Source: Haematobia irritans (taxonomy: Eukaryota; Arthropoda; Insecta; Diptera; Muscidae). From it: 64,000 nucleotides of DNA. Within the stretch, counting starts at the first letter, position 1; each line of letters opens with the position of its first letter. Shown here in pieces: positions 12,328 through 23,798 of the stretch. A program made the translations under genes and the position numbers. The notes under the pieces were generated by a model. The model made no database searches. It was given only the letters and a program-made list of their open reading frames with translations, and had not been told where the DNA came from. The stretch is taken from NCBI RefSeq assembly GCF_050003625.1, contig NC_134397.1:273848070-273912069 (forward strand), read 5' to 3'.

Positions 12328-13597
12328 CAGGGCTGTGGAGGCGGAGTCGGAGTCTGAAGATTTTGCTGGAGTCGGAGTCGTAAAAATTTTGCTCGACTCC
12401 TACTCCGGCTAAACCAAATTTTTTAAAACACCACATTTTTGTAACTAAGCAAGTTTTTACACAAATTAGTTTCCATTGCGTTATTCATTCGATCAATGTA
12501 CAGCATGATTGTAAATGAAAATCAACTTCCAATTGTTAGATGGGCTGGACCGATCCATTTTAATGCCCATATCAATTTATTTGAAATATTTCGAACAATC
12601 GAAATTATTTTTTTTTTAATTTTATTTTAAGGCCATATACAATGTAGAATATAGACAGAAAATTTTTTCAAAGCTGTTTTTTACAGAAAATTTTGTCAAA
12701 ATTTTATTTCTATAGCAAATTTTGTCAATATTTTATTTCTATAAAAAAATTATTCAAAATTTTATTACTATAGAAAAATTTTTTTCTATAGAAAATTGAG
12801 TCAAAATTTTGTTTCTATAGAATATTTTGCAAAATTGTATTTCTATAGAAAATTTTGCAAAATTTTGTTTGTTACATAAAATTTTTTTCAAAATTTTATT
12901 TCTATTTATAATTTTATTTCTATAAAAATTTAAGTCAAAATTTTATTTCTATAGAAAATTTTGCCAAAATTTTATAGTAATAGATTTTTTATTAGAAAAA
13001 TCAAATTGTTCAATGAATGAATCATAAATGCATTTTTGCGAAATTGTCTAAACAATTATAAATATTTCCCAAATATTGCCCGAGATTTTGTAGAAGTCTG
13101 ATTTGAGATTGTATCAAAATGTAGATACAATTAAAATTGTGTTTCGTCCCTTAACGTTAGATTTGAATTTTAAGTACATAGGTTTTGTAGAAGTATATAC
13201 AATTTTGTCTAAATCGATTCATATTAAAATTCATGCATATGGGAATATAAACCTTTATATAGCTCGCAACAAATTTAAAGAATTTGAGATAGTATCAATA
13301 ATTTTGGTCCACAAATACATATACATCTCATATTATGATGGGTATTTATATCATTATTTTATTTATTAAACATTGCCCTAAATTTGAAATATAGAGTTCA
13401 ATTGGCATCTAATGTGAAATTAAGACCTTTTTTTGCACACATAATTAAATACGATACTTTATATCGATCCACTTACGGTACCCCCACAATAGAGTTACAA
13501 ATTAGTGGTATTAGTTATATTACCCGGAGTCGGAGTCGAGCTGATGAAAAATGCTGGTGTCGGAGTCGAGCAAAATTGGCTCGACTCCACAACCCTG
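12328..13597. mobile_element. Non-autonomous hAT-like element
   Basis: The element begins CAGGGCTGTGGAG (12328) and ends with the inverted form CTCCACAACCCTG (13597). It is flanked by a perfect 8-bp duplication CCTTAAGG at 12320-12327 and 13598-13605. Eight-base duplications and CAG-type ends are the hAT signature. Both ends carry GGAGTCGGAGTCG motifs in inverted orientation. The 1270-bp interior has no transposase and includes an array of the 29-bp satellite. ORFs inside (13103-13369, 13384-13617) have no recognisable domain. Confidence 0.88.
12655..12990. repeat. 29-bp AT-rich satellite inside the hAT-like element
   Basis: About ten to eleven diverged units with core ATTTTATTTCTATAGAAAAT and TTGTCAAA. 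Presence inside a transposon gives this satellite a route of dispersal. Confidence 0.85.
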
Positions 13598-13651
13598 CCT
13601 TAAGGATTTGGTTTTAATTACCAAATATGCGGTGAATTTAAATGTCAATTT

Positions 13652-13970
13652 AGGTTAGGTTAGGTCACTTAGACTATTCAGTCCATTGTGATACCACATT
13701 GGTGAACTTCTCTCTTATCACTGAGTTCTGCCCAATTCCATGTTAAGCTCAATGACATGGGACCTCCTTTTTATAGCCGAGTCCGAACGGCGTTCCACAT
13801 TGCAGTGAAACCACTTAGAGAAGTTTTGAAACCTTCAGAAATGTCACCAGCATTACTGAGGTGGGATAATCCACCTCTGAAAAACTTTTTGGTGTTCGGT
13901 CGAAGCAGGAATCGGACTCACGACCTTGTGTATGCAAGGCAGGCATGCTAACCATTGCACCACGATGGCT
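13652..13970 (-). mobile_element. tRNA-derived SINE, copy c
   Basis: Minus-strand copy with a tRNA-like head at the right end and a GGTTAGGTTAGG tail at the left. The GTGGCAGCCCGATG segment normally next to the tail is deleted. It lies 46 bp beyond the hAT-like element. Confidence 0.92.
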
Positions 13971-14380
13971 TCCAGTTTAAATATCCATGTTATCCAATAG
14001 TTTAAATTTCCATGTTATCCAATAGTTTGAAATATTTTTTTTTTAATTTGAAACTAATATTTAAACCAAAATCCACAGAAAAATTAAAGTCTATGTATTT
14101 TAAATATTCATATTTTTACCCCAAATATGCAGTATAGTATCAATTTTATTTTTTGTATTAATTTATTTTATTTAAATCAAAAAAGGTTTGAAAATTTTAC
14201 TTACTTTAATGGAGGAACGCAAATTTTACAGACAGAGCAAATATGTTGTCCTAATGCTACACTATTTTCCCTCATTGTTCTTCAGCAAATTTTGGATTGA
14301 AAAACATAATTATGTGAAAAGATTAAATTTACACTATATTGAAAGAAAAATGCCATTATAAAAGTAAAATTGCAAAATTA
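13971..14380. other. AT-rich spacer
   Basis: Low-complexity sequence, with a phrase ending ATCCATGTTATCCAATAGTT present twice in tandem near 13980-14027. No gene seen. Confidence 0.4.
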
Positions 14381-16998
14381 ACAAGTATATACGGCCGAAT
14401 CTTATGTACCCTCCACCATGGATTGCGTAGAAACTTCTACGAAAGACTGTCATCCACAATCGAATTACTTGGGTTGTGGTATCTTAAAACTTCTTAACAC
14501 CGTTTTCTAAATTGTGAGTTAGTCCATACGCGGTATATGTTAGACGAAAAAGTTATGTATTGGTAAGTCTACAAATAACATAATTACGAATCGGTATGGA
14601 CTTTTTGCACGGTACGTAGAGATCCAGATTTGAAATATGGGGGTCGCTTATATGGGGCTATATATATTTATGAAATTGATATGGAACAATTTTTGTGTGA
14701 TTGGGGATCGATTTATCTGAGGGCTATATATAACTATAGATTAATATGGACCTAGTTAGGCATTGTTGTTAACGGCCATAAACTAGCACGATGTACCAAA
14801 TTTCAACTGACTCTGATGAAATTTGCTCCTCCAAGAGGCTCCAAAACCAAATCTAGGGATCGGTTTATATGTGAGCTATAAATAATTATGGACTGTTAGG
14901 AACCAATTCCTGCATGGTTGTTGGATACCATATATTAACACCACGTACCAAATTTCAATCGAATCGGAAGAATTTTGCTCTTCCAAGGGGCTCCGGAGGT
15001 CACATCTGGGGATCGGTTTATATGGGGCCTATATATAATTATGGACCGATATCGACCAATTTTTGCATGGGTGTTTGAGGCCATATATTAACACCAGGTG
15101 CCAAATTTCAACTGATTCAGATGAGTTTTGGTCTTCCAAGAGGCTCCGGAGGTCAAATCTGGTGATCGGTTTATATGAGGGCTATATATACTTATGGACC
15201 GATGTGGACCAATTTTTGCATGGTTGTTAGAGACCATATACTAACACCATGTACCAAATTTCAACCGGATCGGATGAAATTTACTTCTCTTAGAAGGCTC
15301 CGCAAACCAAATCGGGGGATCGGTTTATATGGGGGCTATATATAATTATTGACCGATATGAACCAATTTTTGCACGGTTGTTAGAGACCATATACTAACA
15401 CCATGTACGAAATTTCAGCCGGATCGGATGAAAATTGTTTCTCTTAGAGGCTCTGCAAGCCAAATCGGGGGATCGGTTTATATGGGGGCTATATATAATT
15501 ATTGACCGATATGAACCAATTTTTGCACGGTTGTTAGAGACCATATACTAACACCATGTACGAAATTTCAGCCGGATCGGATGAAAATTGTTTCTCTTAG
15601 AGGCTCTGCAAGCCAAATCGGGGGATCGGTTTATATGGGGGCTATATATAATTATGGACCGATGTGGACCAATTTTTGCATGGTTGTTAGAGACCATATA
15701 CTAACACCATGTACCAAATTTCAACCGGATCGGATGAAATTTACTTCTCTTAGAAGGCTCCGCAAACCAAATCGGGGGATCGGTTTATATGGGGGCTATA
15801 TATAATTATTGGCCGATGTGGACCAATTTTTGCATGGTTGTTAGAGACCATATACTAACACCATGTACCAAATTTCAACCGGATCGGATGAAATTTACAT
15901 CTCTTAGAAGGCTCCGCAAACCAAATCGGGGGATCGGTTTATATGGGGGCTATATATAATTATTGACCGATATGAACCAATTTTTGCACGGTTGTTAGAG
16001 ACCATATACTAACACCATGTACGAAATTTCAGCCGGATCGGATGAAAATTGTTTCTCTTAGAGGCTCTGCAAGCCAAATCGGGGGATCGGTTTATATGGG
16101 GGCTATATATAATTATGGACCGATGTGGACCAATTTTTGCATGGTTGTTAGAGACCATATACTAACACCATGTACCAAATTTCAACCGGATCGGATGAAA
16201 TTTACTTCTCTTAGAAGGCTCCGCAAACCAAATCGGGGGATCGGTTTATATGGGGGCTATATATAATTATTGACCGATATGAACCAATTTTTGCACGGTT
16301 GTTAGAGACCATATACTAACACCATGTACGAAATTTCAGCCGGATCGGATGAAAATTGTTTCTCTTAGAGGCTCTGCAAGCCAAATCGGGGGATCGGTTT
16401 ATATGGGGGCTATATATAATTATGGACCGATGTGGACCAATTTTTGCATGGTTGTTAGAGACCATATACTAACACCATGTACCAAATTTCAACCGGATCG
16501 GATGAAATTTACTTCTCTTAGAAGGCTCCGCAAACCAAATCGGGGGATCGGTTTATATGGGGGCTATATATAATTATTGGCCGATATGAACCAATTTTTG
16601 CACGGTTGTTAGAGACCATATACTAACACCATGTACGAAATTTCAGCCGGATCGGATAAAATTTGCTTCTCTTAGAGGCCTCGCAAGCCAAATTTGGGGG
16701 TCCGTTTATATGGGGGCTATATGTAAAAGTGGACCGATATGGCCCATTTGCAATACCATTCCACCTACATCAATAACAACTACTTGTGCCAAATTTCAAG
16801 TCGATAGCTTGTTTCGTTCGGAAGTTAGCCTGATTTCAACAGACGGACGGACGGTTATGCTCAGATCGACTAAGAATTTCAGCACGACCCAGAATATATA
16901 TACTTTATGGGGTCTTAGAGCAATATTTCGATGTGTTACAAACGGAATGACAAAGTTAATATACCCCCCCCATCCTATGGTGGAGGGTATAAAAAAAT
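14381..16998 (+). repeat. Compound repeat family A, copy A1
   Basis: It starts ACAAGTATATACGG and has TACCCTCCACCAT at 14408-14420. A long array of about 153-154-bp monomers follows (TATATGGGGGCTATATATAA, GGACCGAT, CATATACTAACACCATGTAC). It ends with a GACGGACGGACGG run, ACAAACGGAATGACAAAGTT and the inverted closing arm ATGGTGGAGGGTA, then TAAAAAAA. The 5' palindrome found in A2 and A4 is collapsed by a deletion between GGCC motifs. Alternating monomer types near 15345-16575 form a 307-bp higher-order dimer. Apparent 74-codon ORFs repeat with the monomers, but the 307-bp period is not a multiple of three, so I do not treat them as genes. Confidence 0.92.
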
Positions 16999-17867
16999 AG
17001 TGTGTTTTTTTACTCCAAACTTTTTTCACATCCCTCATATCTTGTTAACACAATAGCAATCGCAGCAACACTTCTGGGATTTCCGATTGTAGTTGAATGT
17101 ATTCCTATTCTTCTGTTTTGTTACCTTTGAGTGATTTATTTGCCGTTGAAATTATCTTGTCTTGCGGTTGATGCATCGCCCTAGCATCACCATTTCTATT
17201 CAATATAAAAAAAGAAGAAAAATACGATAGATTTACTCCAAAGTCCTGGTATCATTCGTTAAAGTAAGTGAAGTGTTGGCACACAACTTTATTTGCCTTA
17301 CTTTTGCGATTGATAAAAAGTTTTAGTTATATTTTTCACAAAGTGGTCACTATTTTTCGATGTGATGGAGTGATGGCAAAGAAATAAAAAAACATTCATC
17401 CATCCATTATATATCATTGGATAAATTATTATTACTATTGGTATCAGTAAAATAGGTAGGTCATGAAGTACTAAATTCAGCACTGTTGTTCAAAAGACTC
17501 AAAGTTTCTTACATTTATTTTTGTTATATGTTTTTTTATGACATAATAATATTTTGGTGATGAAATATCATTGAGAGATGGACTCGTTTTTTATTGTTAG
17601 ATATTTCTTTTGTGTTATACAATAACGTGGGAAAACAAGTCAGAGCGACTTGTTATTACTAGATTTCTTTTAGAATAATTTTTTGTGTGTCCATTTTGAT
17701 AAAGATCTGTCGATAAATGATTATACTATGGCCACATTTAGCAAAATGATTTCAGTTAGATTTGAGTTTAATGGACCGCAGGAACATGAGATTGTATAAC
17801 ATAAACGTATATTCATCATATTAAAGCCACTTGGTAAATGGATTCAGTTATACCGAATTAAACCAGT
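16999..17867. other. Intergenic sequence without recognised features
   Basis: No family-level repeat and no gene recognised. Confidence 0.35.
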
Positions 17868-18135
17868 AAAAGAAAGTCTAAAGTTGGGAGGGGTCGATTA
17901 TATTATACCTTTTTTCCGATTTGGAAAAAAATTTTACACTTCTACAAATTCCCTAGACTAAAATAAAATATTGCCCTGGAATGGAGTATAATGTTAGTAA
18001 AAATTTAGGAAAATTTAAATGTAGTGCCATTTTTAAGCAATTTTCCAAAAGCGCATGATTTATCAGAAGATACATATGAATTAAAGGTATAGGTAAATTT
18101 GAGGCATTTTTACTATTTTCCTACATAGCAGATTT
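17868..18135 (+). repeat. Compound repeat family C, degenerate 5' fragment C3
   Basis: Resembles the start of C1: AAAGTCTAAAGTTGGGAGGG, then a TCGATTATATTATACC block, and later GGAGTATAATGTTAGTAAAA. The palindrome is decayed and there is no monomer array or 3' end. Confidence 0.7.
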
Positions 18136-18550
18136 TAAAAGGAAATTGTCTAGATGTCGTCAAGATAGTTGGTGTGGGTTTTAGAATAATATTTATACAA
18201 CTCGGGCAACAATTACAAAAAAAAAAACAATACGGCCGTAAGTTCGGCCAGGCCGAATCTTATGTACCCTCCACCATGGATTGCGAACACCCTCAAAAAA
18301 AATCACTTCTCTAACATATGTTCCAAACATATTTTGCAGGAAGCATATATATTATTGGATACTGCCAAAACATTAATATGTTTGTTATATGTGAACATAT
18401 TATATATTTGGAAGCATTTTGAGCCCAAAAATAGTATATGCTTGGAAGAATTTTCCCCAAAGAAGATTGTGCTCATTCCCTCACATAATTTTCATTTCCA
18501 CGAAATTTTTTAGTTCTTGGCACCTTTTTCTGTAATACAAATAATGTTGA

Positions 18551-18624
18551 AGAAATTATTCAGACTCGAACCGAGGACCATACAGTTTGTAAGCCATCAC
18601 ACTATCTACTGAGCTACTTAGCTG
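18551..18624 (-). other. tRNA-like segment inside M2
   Basis: On the minus strand an A-box-like TAGCTCAGTAG and a B-box-like GGTTCGAGTCT are spaced as in a tRNA. The stems are imperfect and there is no clear acceptor stem, so this is a tRNA-derived relic and not a working tRNA gene. M3 holds the matching segment in the same relative orientation. Confidence 0.6.
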
Positions 18625-18748
18625 TTATGGCCATCAATAGACAATTATCGTTATAAGTTATATTTATGTAGCATAGTCTGCAGCGCCCACGAGCCGATGC
18701 AAACAAAACATTATTTAACAGAAACATACATTTGTTGGCCACGTGGAG

Positions 18749-18823
18749 CAGTAGTTAGCATATCTGCCTTGCATGCAAAGGGTCGTGGGTTCAATCCCTG
18801 CTCCGACTAAACACCAGTTTTTT
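18749..18823 (+). other. tRNA-like SINE head inside M2
   Basis: Reads GTGGAGCAGTAGTTAGCATA, then CCTTGCATGCAAAGG, then a B-box-like GGTTCAATCCC. It resembles the head of the SINE family in this window but is followed by a T-run and not by the SINE body. Probably a solo head or a second SINE type. Confidence 0.6.
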
Positions 18824-20465
18824 TTTTAATTTACGTTACACATTTATATTTATACTATATTAAATTGTTTAATAAAACTTCGAAATGTGGGTTATTAAAG
18901 ATTTACAGTCAGAAACAGTGCTTGATATAAACGAAATGGACTGAGCTTTTGGATAAAATATCATTATTTTTTTATTGGAAAAATAACAATTTTGTAATAA
19001 AAAACTGTTTTTGGTATAAAAGTTTGAAATTTTGGAAGGAATTTAAAAACTCTAACAAAAGAAGAACGTGGAGTCGAGTATAAACATACATAAATAATTT
19101 TATAATATACACATAAATTTATTTAGGCGTGTGCAGTTTTTACTAGCATTTAACACCATTTTAAATGCATTTAAAACTTATCGTGTTTTGTTCTTAATTT
19201 CATTTTTACCTTTAAGGCCGGTATTAAGTTGGCATTATTGCTCTAAAATGACCCTGTTTTGCCTTTTACTTTTCTTTAATAATTCATTTTAAAGAAAATA
19301 AACTTTTTCAATTGTTGTAGCTGCAAAACACGAACTTAATGCCCGCTTTTATATTTGAAGGTGTCCGTCAAGTCCTCTTGGGCTACTTATTAATAAAGGG
19401 GAACTAAACTTTGTTTTTATACATTTTACTGTTTAATTTTTCACTGTTTCCTCCTTTTTTCATTTTACTGTCCCAACTCTAGAAAGAGTATAGTGCCCTT
19501 TCGTTATTTTTATGAAGATCCCTTTGTAATTTTTGTATATTTTCCACCGATTCTTTTTAATTTCCTTTGTCTGAATATTTTGACTTACTCCTCGTACGTT
19601 CCGATTTCTTTTAACAAACCGAGAAAAAAATTGTGCCCATAATGCCAAAATGATAAACAAAACAAATGTCCACACATACAAAAAATGCTGCTCTCAAGAC
19701 GAAAACACATGCTGTTTTTTTTTTTTTTTTTTTAATGTCTATTCTCTTTACTCCGAATACTCTAATATTCAAATTAAATAATATTTAGACTTAAGCATAT
19801 CAAATTTTTGGCCTTATCATAAAACAGTTTTCCGAAACAACATACAAGCGGTTTCACAGAAGTTGCTCTCTTTTGATTCTGTGTTATGTTGATATCTTTC
19901 GATTTCCATCTCTATTTCTTTCTCTACACTCTCTCTCTGTAACTCTCTGAATAAAATATCATAACATATATATGTTTACTCGAAATTTGTAAATGTATAT
20001 ATATTTACATTCACACATATTATTGTTATGTAACATTCATGCCCCAAACATAATATATTCTAACGTACTAACATATGTGTCCCAAACATTTAGAGTTAGT
20101 TTAGGAACATTACATGTTTGCACTTAAATATATTGTGTTTAAAAATTGTGCCCGAAACACATTTTGTTTATATCGGAGCATATGAAAAACATATTTTTAT
20201 AACAGTGTAGAAACTTCTACGAAAGACTATCATCCACAATCGAATTACTTGGGTTGTGGTATCTTAAAACTTCTTAACATCGTTTTCTAAATTGTGTGTT
20301 AGTCCATACGTGACAAAAAAAAATATGTATATGTAACTCTAAAAATAATTACGAATCAACATGGACTTTTACAGAATTGAAATATGGGGGTCGCTTATAT
20401 GAACTAGATATGGACCAATTTTTGTGTGATTGGGGATCGATTTATCTGAGGGCTATATATAACTA

Positions 20466-21616
20466 CACGCACAGAAAAAACATGTTTGGACATGGTTGCC
20501 GCATCCATTTAATGCTTATTTAGAGTATGTAATTGTCGCGAAAACCATGTATTTTGTCTTTGTAAAAATAATTTTCGAGCGGAGAAAAATATATGTTGGC
20601 AATAAGCATTTAAATGGTTCTCAAATGCCGCAAACATGTTCTATTATTTAAATGATAGAATTTGAGACCATTATATGGTCAGGAAAATCATGTATCTGAC
20701 CATTCAATTTTTTGACTTTTTTGCAGAGAAAAAAATATTTTTATAGTTTACGTATAGACATGTCTACAACCATTACATGGCCATAAAGACCATGTACATT
20801 GTTTTCGTGACCATTTAATTTTTTAATTTGTTTGCAGCGACAAGAATTTTATAAAAACATTGAGCAGGTACACACGATTTTCATTTTGCGCGTCAGTCGT
20901 GTGTTGATTGTTTATTGGAATGGACGGAGAATACGGAATTATTGTGTTTTGTGTTAATTTATTTATTCAGAAATGGCACGTGGTTTTATGTGAATATAAA
21001 AAAGGAAAGTGTAATTGAAAAAAATATACCTGGTTTTTGTTCTGCATTTTGATATATGGTATAATTTATTTTTATTTGCAGTTATATGATGTCTGCGTTT
21101 GTACATTTGATGGGCACGAAGTAAATATGGAATGATTACTTATTGTTGAAATTGAACCAAACTAGAGTGTGTAAAATTATGTGAAGTTTGCTTGCACGAC
21201 ATTATAAATACAAATAAACAATGAATTAGTTTATAAATAAATAAAAACAAATAAATAAAGTTGATTTTGTGTTTTCTTTTCTCAAGTGGCGTCCTTTTTT
21301 CGACGACGAAAAAAGTTTTTTCATAAAAATCAAAAAATTTTAGGTTGTGACCATGTTCTTTTAACTAGAAGAAAAACATTTTTGACGAATAACATAACAT
21401 TTTAGATCGTGACCATTGTCTTTTAATGGAAACAAAATTCTTTTTATCAATATAATAACATTTTAGATGAGGACAATTGTATTTTTCTTAGAACCATGTT
21501 CACTGAGCCAACATGGTTGCAGGTTAAAACGTTACATGGTCGCCGCAAAAATAGCTGCTATCATATTATTTTGCTCTTCGAATATGATTGTGGCAATCAT
21601 GTTTCTTCTCTGCGTG
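20466..21616. mobile_element. Element S, TA-flanked MITE-like transposon
   Basis: Inverted ends CACGCACAGAAAAAACATG (left) and CATGTTTCTTCTCTGCGTG (right) with a TA duplication at 20464-20465 and 21617-21618. Excising it and one TA restores the family A text ATAACTATAGACCGATATGG. The 1151-bp interior repeats the theme of ACCATGT/ACATGGT words but has no transposase. Confidence 0.85.
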
Positions 21617-22383
21617 TATAGACCGATATGGACCTAGTAAGGCATGGTTGTTAACGGCCATATACTAGCACAATGTACCAAATTTCAACTGACTCGGATG
21701 AAATTTGCTTCTCCAAGAGGATCCAAAACCAAATCTAGGGATCGGTTTATATGGGGGCTATATATGATTATGGACTGATATGGAACACTTATGGCATGGT
21801 TGTTAAATATAATATACTACCACCACGTACCAAATTTCAACCAGATCGGATGAATTTTGCTTTTCCAAAAGGCACCGGAGGTCAAATCTGGGGATCGGTT
21901 TATATGTGGGCTATATATAATTATGGACTGATATGAACCAATTCCTTCATGGTTGGTGGTGCATGGGTGTTTGAGGTCATATATTAACACTACGTACCAA
22001 CTTTCAACTGAATCAGATGAATTTTGGTCTTCCAAGAGGCTCCGGAGGTCAAATCTGTTGATCGGTTTATGTGGGGGCTATATATAATTATGGACCGATG
22101 TGGACCAATTTTTGCATGGTCATTAGAGAACATATACTTACACCATGTACCAAATTTCAACCAGATCGGATGAAATTTACTTCTCTTAGAGTCTCCGCAA
22201 GCCAAATCAGGTGATCGGTGTATATGGGGGCTATATATAATTATGGACCGATGTTGACCAATTTTTGCATGCTTGTTAGAGACCATATACTAACACCATA
22301 TATACCAAATTTCAGCCGGATCGGATGAATTTTGCTTCTCTAAGAGGCTCAGCAAGCCAAATCGAGGGATCGGTTTTTATGGG

Positions 22384-22711
22384 GTGGCAGCCCGATGTAT
22401 CAGGCTCACATAGACTATTCAGTCCATTGTGATACCACATTGGTGAACTTCTCTCTTATCATTGAGTGCTGCCCGATTCCATGTTAAGCTCAATGACAAG
22501 GGACCTCCTTTTTATAGCCGAGTCCGAACGGCGTTCCACATTACAGTGAAACAACTTAGAGAAGCTTTGAAACCCCCAGAAATGTCACCAGCATTACAGA
22601 GGTGGGATAATCCACCGCTGAAAAACGTTTTGGTGTTCGGTCGAAGCAGGAATCGAACCCACGACCTTGTGTATGTAAGGCAGGCATGCTAACCATTGCA
22701 CCACAGTGGCT
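22384..22711 (-). mobile_element. tRNA-derived SINE, copy d
   Basis: A nearly complete minus-strand copy: the tRNA-like head lies at the right end (22640-22711) with a B-box-like GGTTCGATTCC on the minus strand. The TTAGG-type tail is absent and the body joins family A sequence directly at GTGGCAGCCCGATG. Confidence 0.92.
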
Positions 22712-23685
22712 ACATGTATAGAAAAACATTTTTAAAGTAAATGTTATGAATTTTGTTATAATTAAAATTTCTTTATTTCAAAAAAGTTTTTCTTTAATAT
22801 TGCGTAAATTGCTTGCTTTATTTAAAGTTGTCTAATCCTTCCTATTACTTCAATACTAGATAGCTCCCTATAACATGTATTTATTTTTAAGAAGCCACAT
22901 TTTTGCTCGTCATCATTACCCAAAATCCTTAAGGAGAAGTTAAAATCTTTGGATCCAAGTGTACTTTTTATATTGTATGTCCGAATATATATATATATAT
23001 GACTAAATATTCATATCATGCCAAAAACTACCCTTTTATTTTATATTAACAATTACTTTAGTTTGTCTTTAGTATACTCAAAGTGTTTGTATCCAACTAA
23101 CCTACTTAAAAGCAAGAAATATCGAAACAGAAACTTTCAACTGCAACTTCTAAGCTTACTTAACGTAGAAAAACAAAAATGTCAATATTTATTTAGCAAT
23201 TGAAATTTATAAAAAAAAAAACAATGGTAAAGAGGATATCATCGATTGAATACACCTGGTCTAAAATTTCAAATTAGTTATGGAAACAATACAGCATTTT
23301 GTTAAAAGTAAAGCCCTTATTCAAAAAAGTTATTAAGAGGACTTAAAGTTCGTTTCAGCTTTTACAAAACAAAAAAAAAAACGTAAAATTTTAAAAATTA
23401 ACATATTATTCACATTACATTTCCAACATGCAATTTAACTAGATTTCAACTATCATTTGCCTTATAACAATGGGATTTAAAATGCACTTTTAGTCGATTG
23501 CGAACCTAATGAGAATAGGCTATTAAAAATACATTTGTATATCCCTCACAACAGTCGAAAATTCACTTTTCTAGCTTATTGTGAAATAATCGAAAAGTTT
23601 GGTCAACTTTTTGAAGTCTTCAAAATCGACTGATCGAATTTTAAATTTTTTGAAAACTGAGACACATTGACTAATTGGACTTTGA
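22712..23685. other. AT-rich intergenic sequence
   Basis: No gene or recognised repeat; several poly-A runs near 23210 and 23370. Confidence 0.35.
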
Positions 23686-23696
23686 CTAATTGGACT

Positions 23697-23787
23697 CAGT
23701 GATAAGAGAGAAGTTCACCACTGTGGTATCACAATGGACTGAATAGTCTAAGTGAGCCTGATACATCGGGCTGCCACATAACCTAAC
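23697..23787 (+). mobile_element. 5'-truncated SINE, copy e, with target duplication
   Basis: Only the last 91 bp of the SINE (CAGTGATAAGAGAGAAGTTC to CATAACCTAAC) is present. It is flanked by an 11-bp direct repeat CTAATTGGACT at 23686-23696 and 23788-23798. A 5'-truncated copy with a long target duplication is the expected product of target-primed reverse transcription. Confidence 0.9.
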
Positions 23788-23798
23788 CTAATTGGACT

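Larger units (their letters stand above)
18288..20207 (+). mobile_element. Element M2, long MITE-like copy carrying tRNA-like segments
   Basis: The ends match M1: CACCCTCAAAAAAAATCACT at the left and ATAACAGTG at the right, next to TA at 20208 (AA at the left, probably a mutated TA). Compared with M1 it holds about 1.17 kb of extra sequence (about 18543-19712). That includes a minus-strand tRNA-like unit at 18551-18624 and a plus-strand one at 18749-18823. It is nested in family A copy A2, so it inserted after that repeat. Confidence 0.85.
18226..22383 (+). repeat. Compound repeat family A, copy A2 (split by two insertions)
   Basis: The 5' module has the intact palindrome TTCGGCCAGGCCGAA (18243-18257) and TACCCTCCACCAT. 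At 18286 it is broken by element M2, resumes at 20208 with TAGAAACTTCTACG, is broken again by element S (20466-21616), then continues with monomers until a SINE at 22384. Removing the insertions restores the A1 order across both joints. The 3' closing arm is missing. Confidence 0.9.

Noticed and set aside
15581..16573. Three identical 74-residue ORFs that could be a repeat protein
   Set aside because: They fall on family A monomers with a 307-bp period, not a multiple of three, and similar ORFs appear on the opposite strand in other copies. They follow repeat structure, not coding selection.
14381..17000. A CRISPR-like array in family A
   Set aside because: The units are about 153 bp in direct tandem with no unique spacers, in a fly nuclear genome; this is a tandem repeat.
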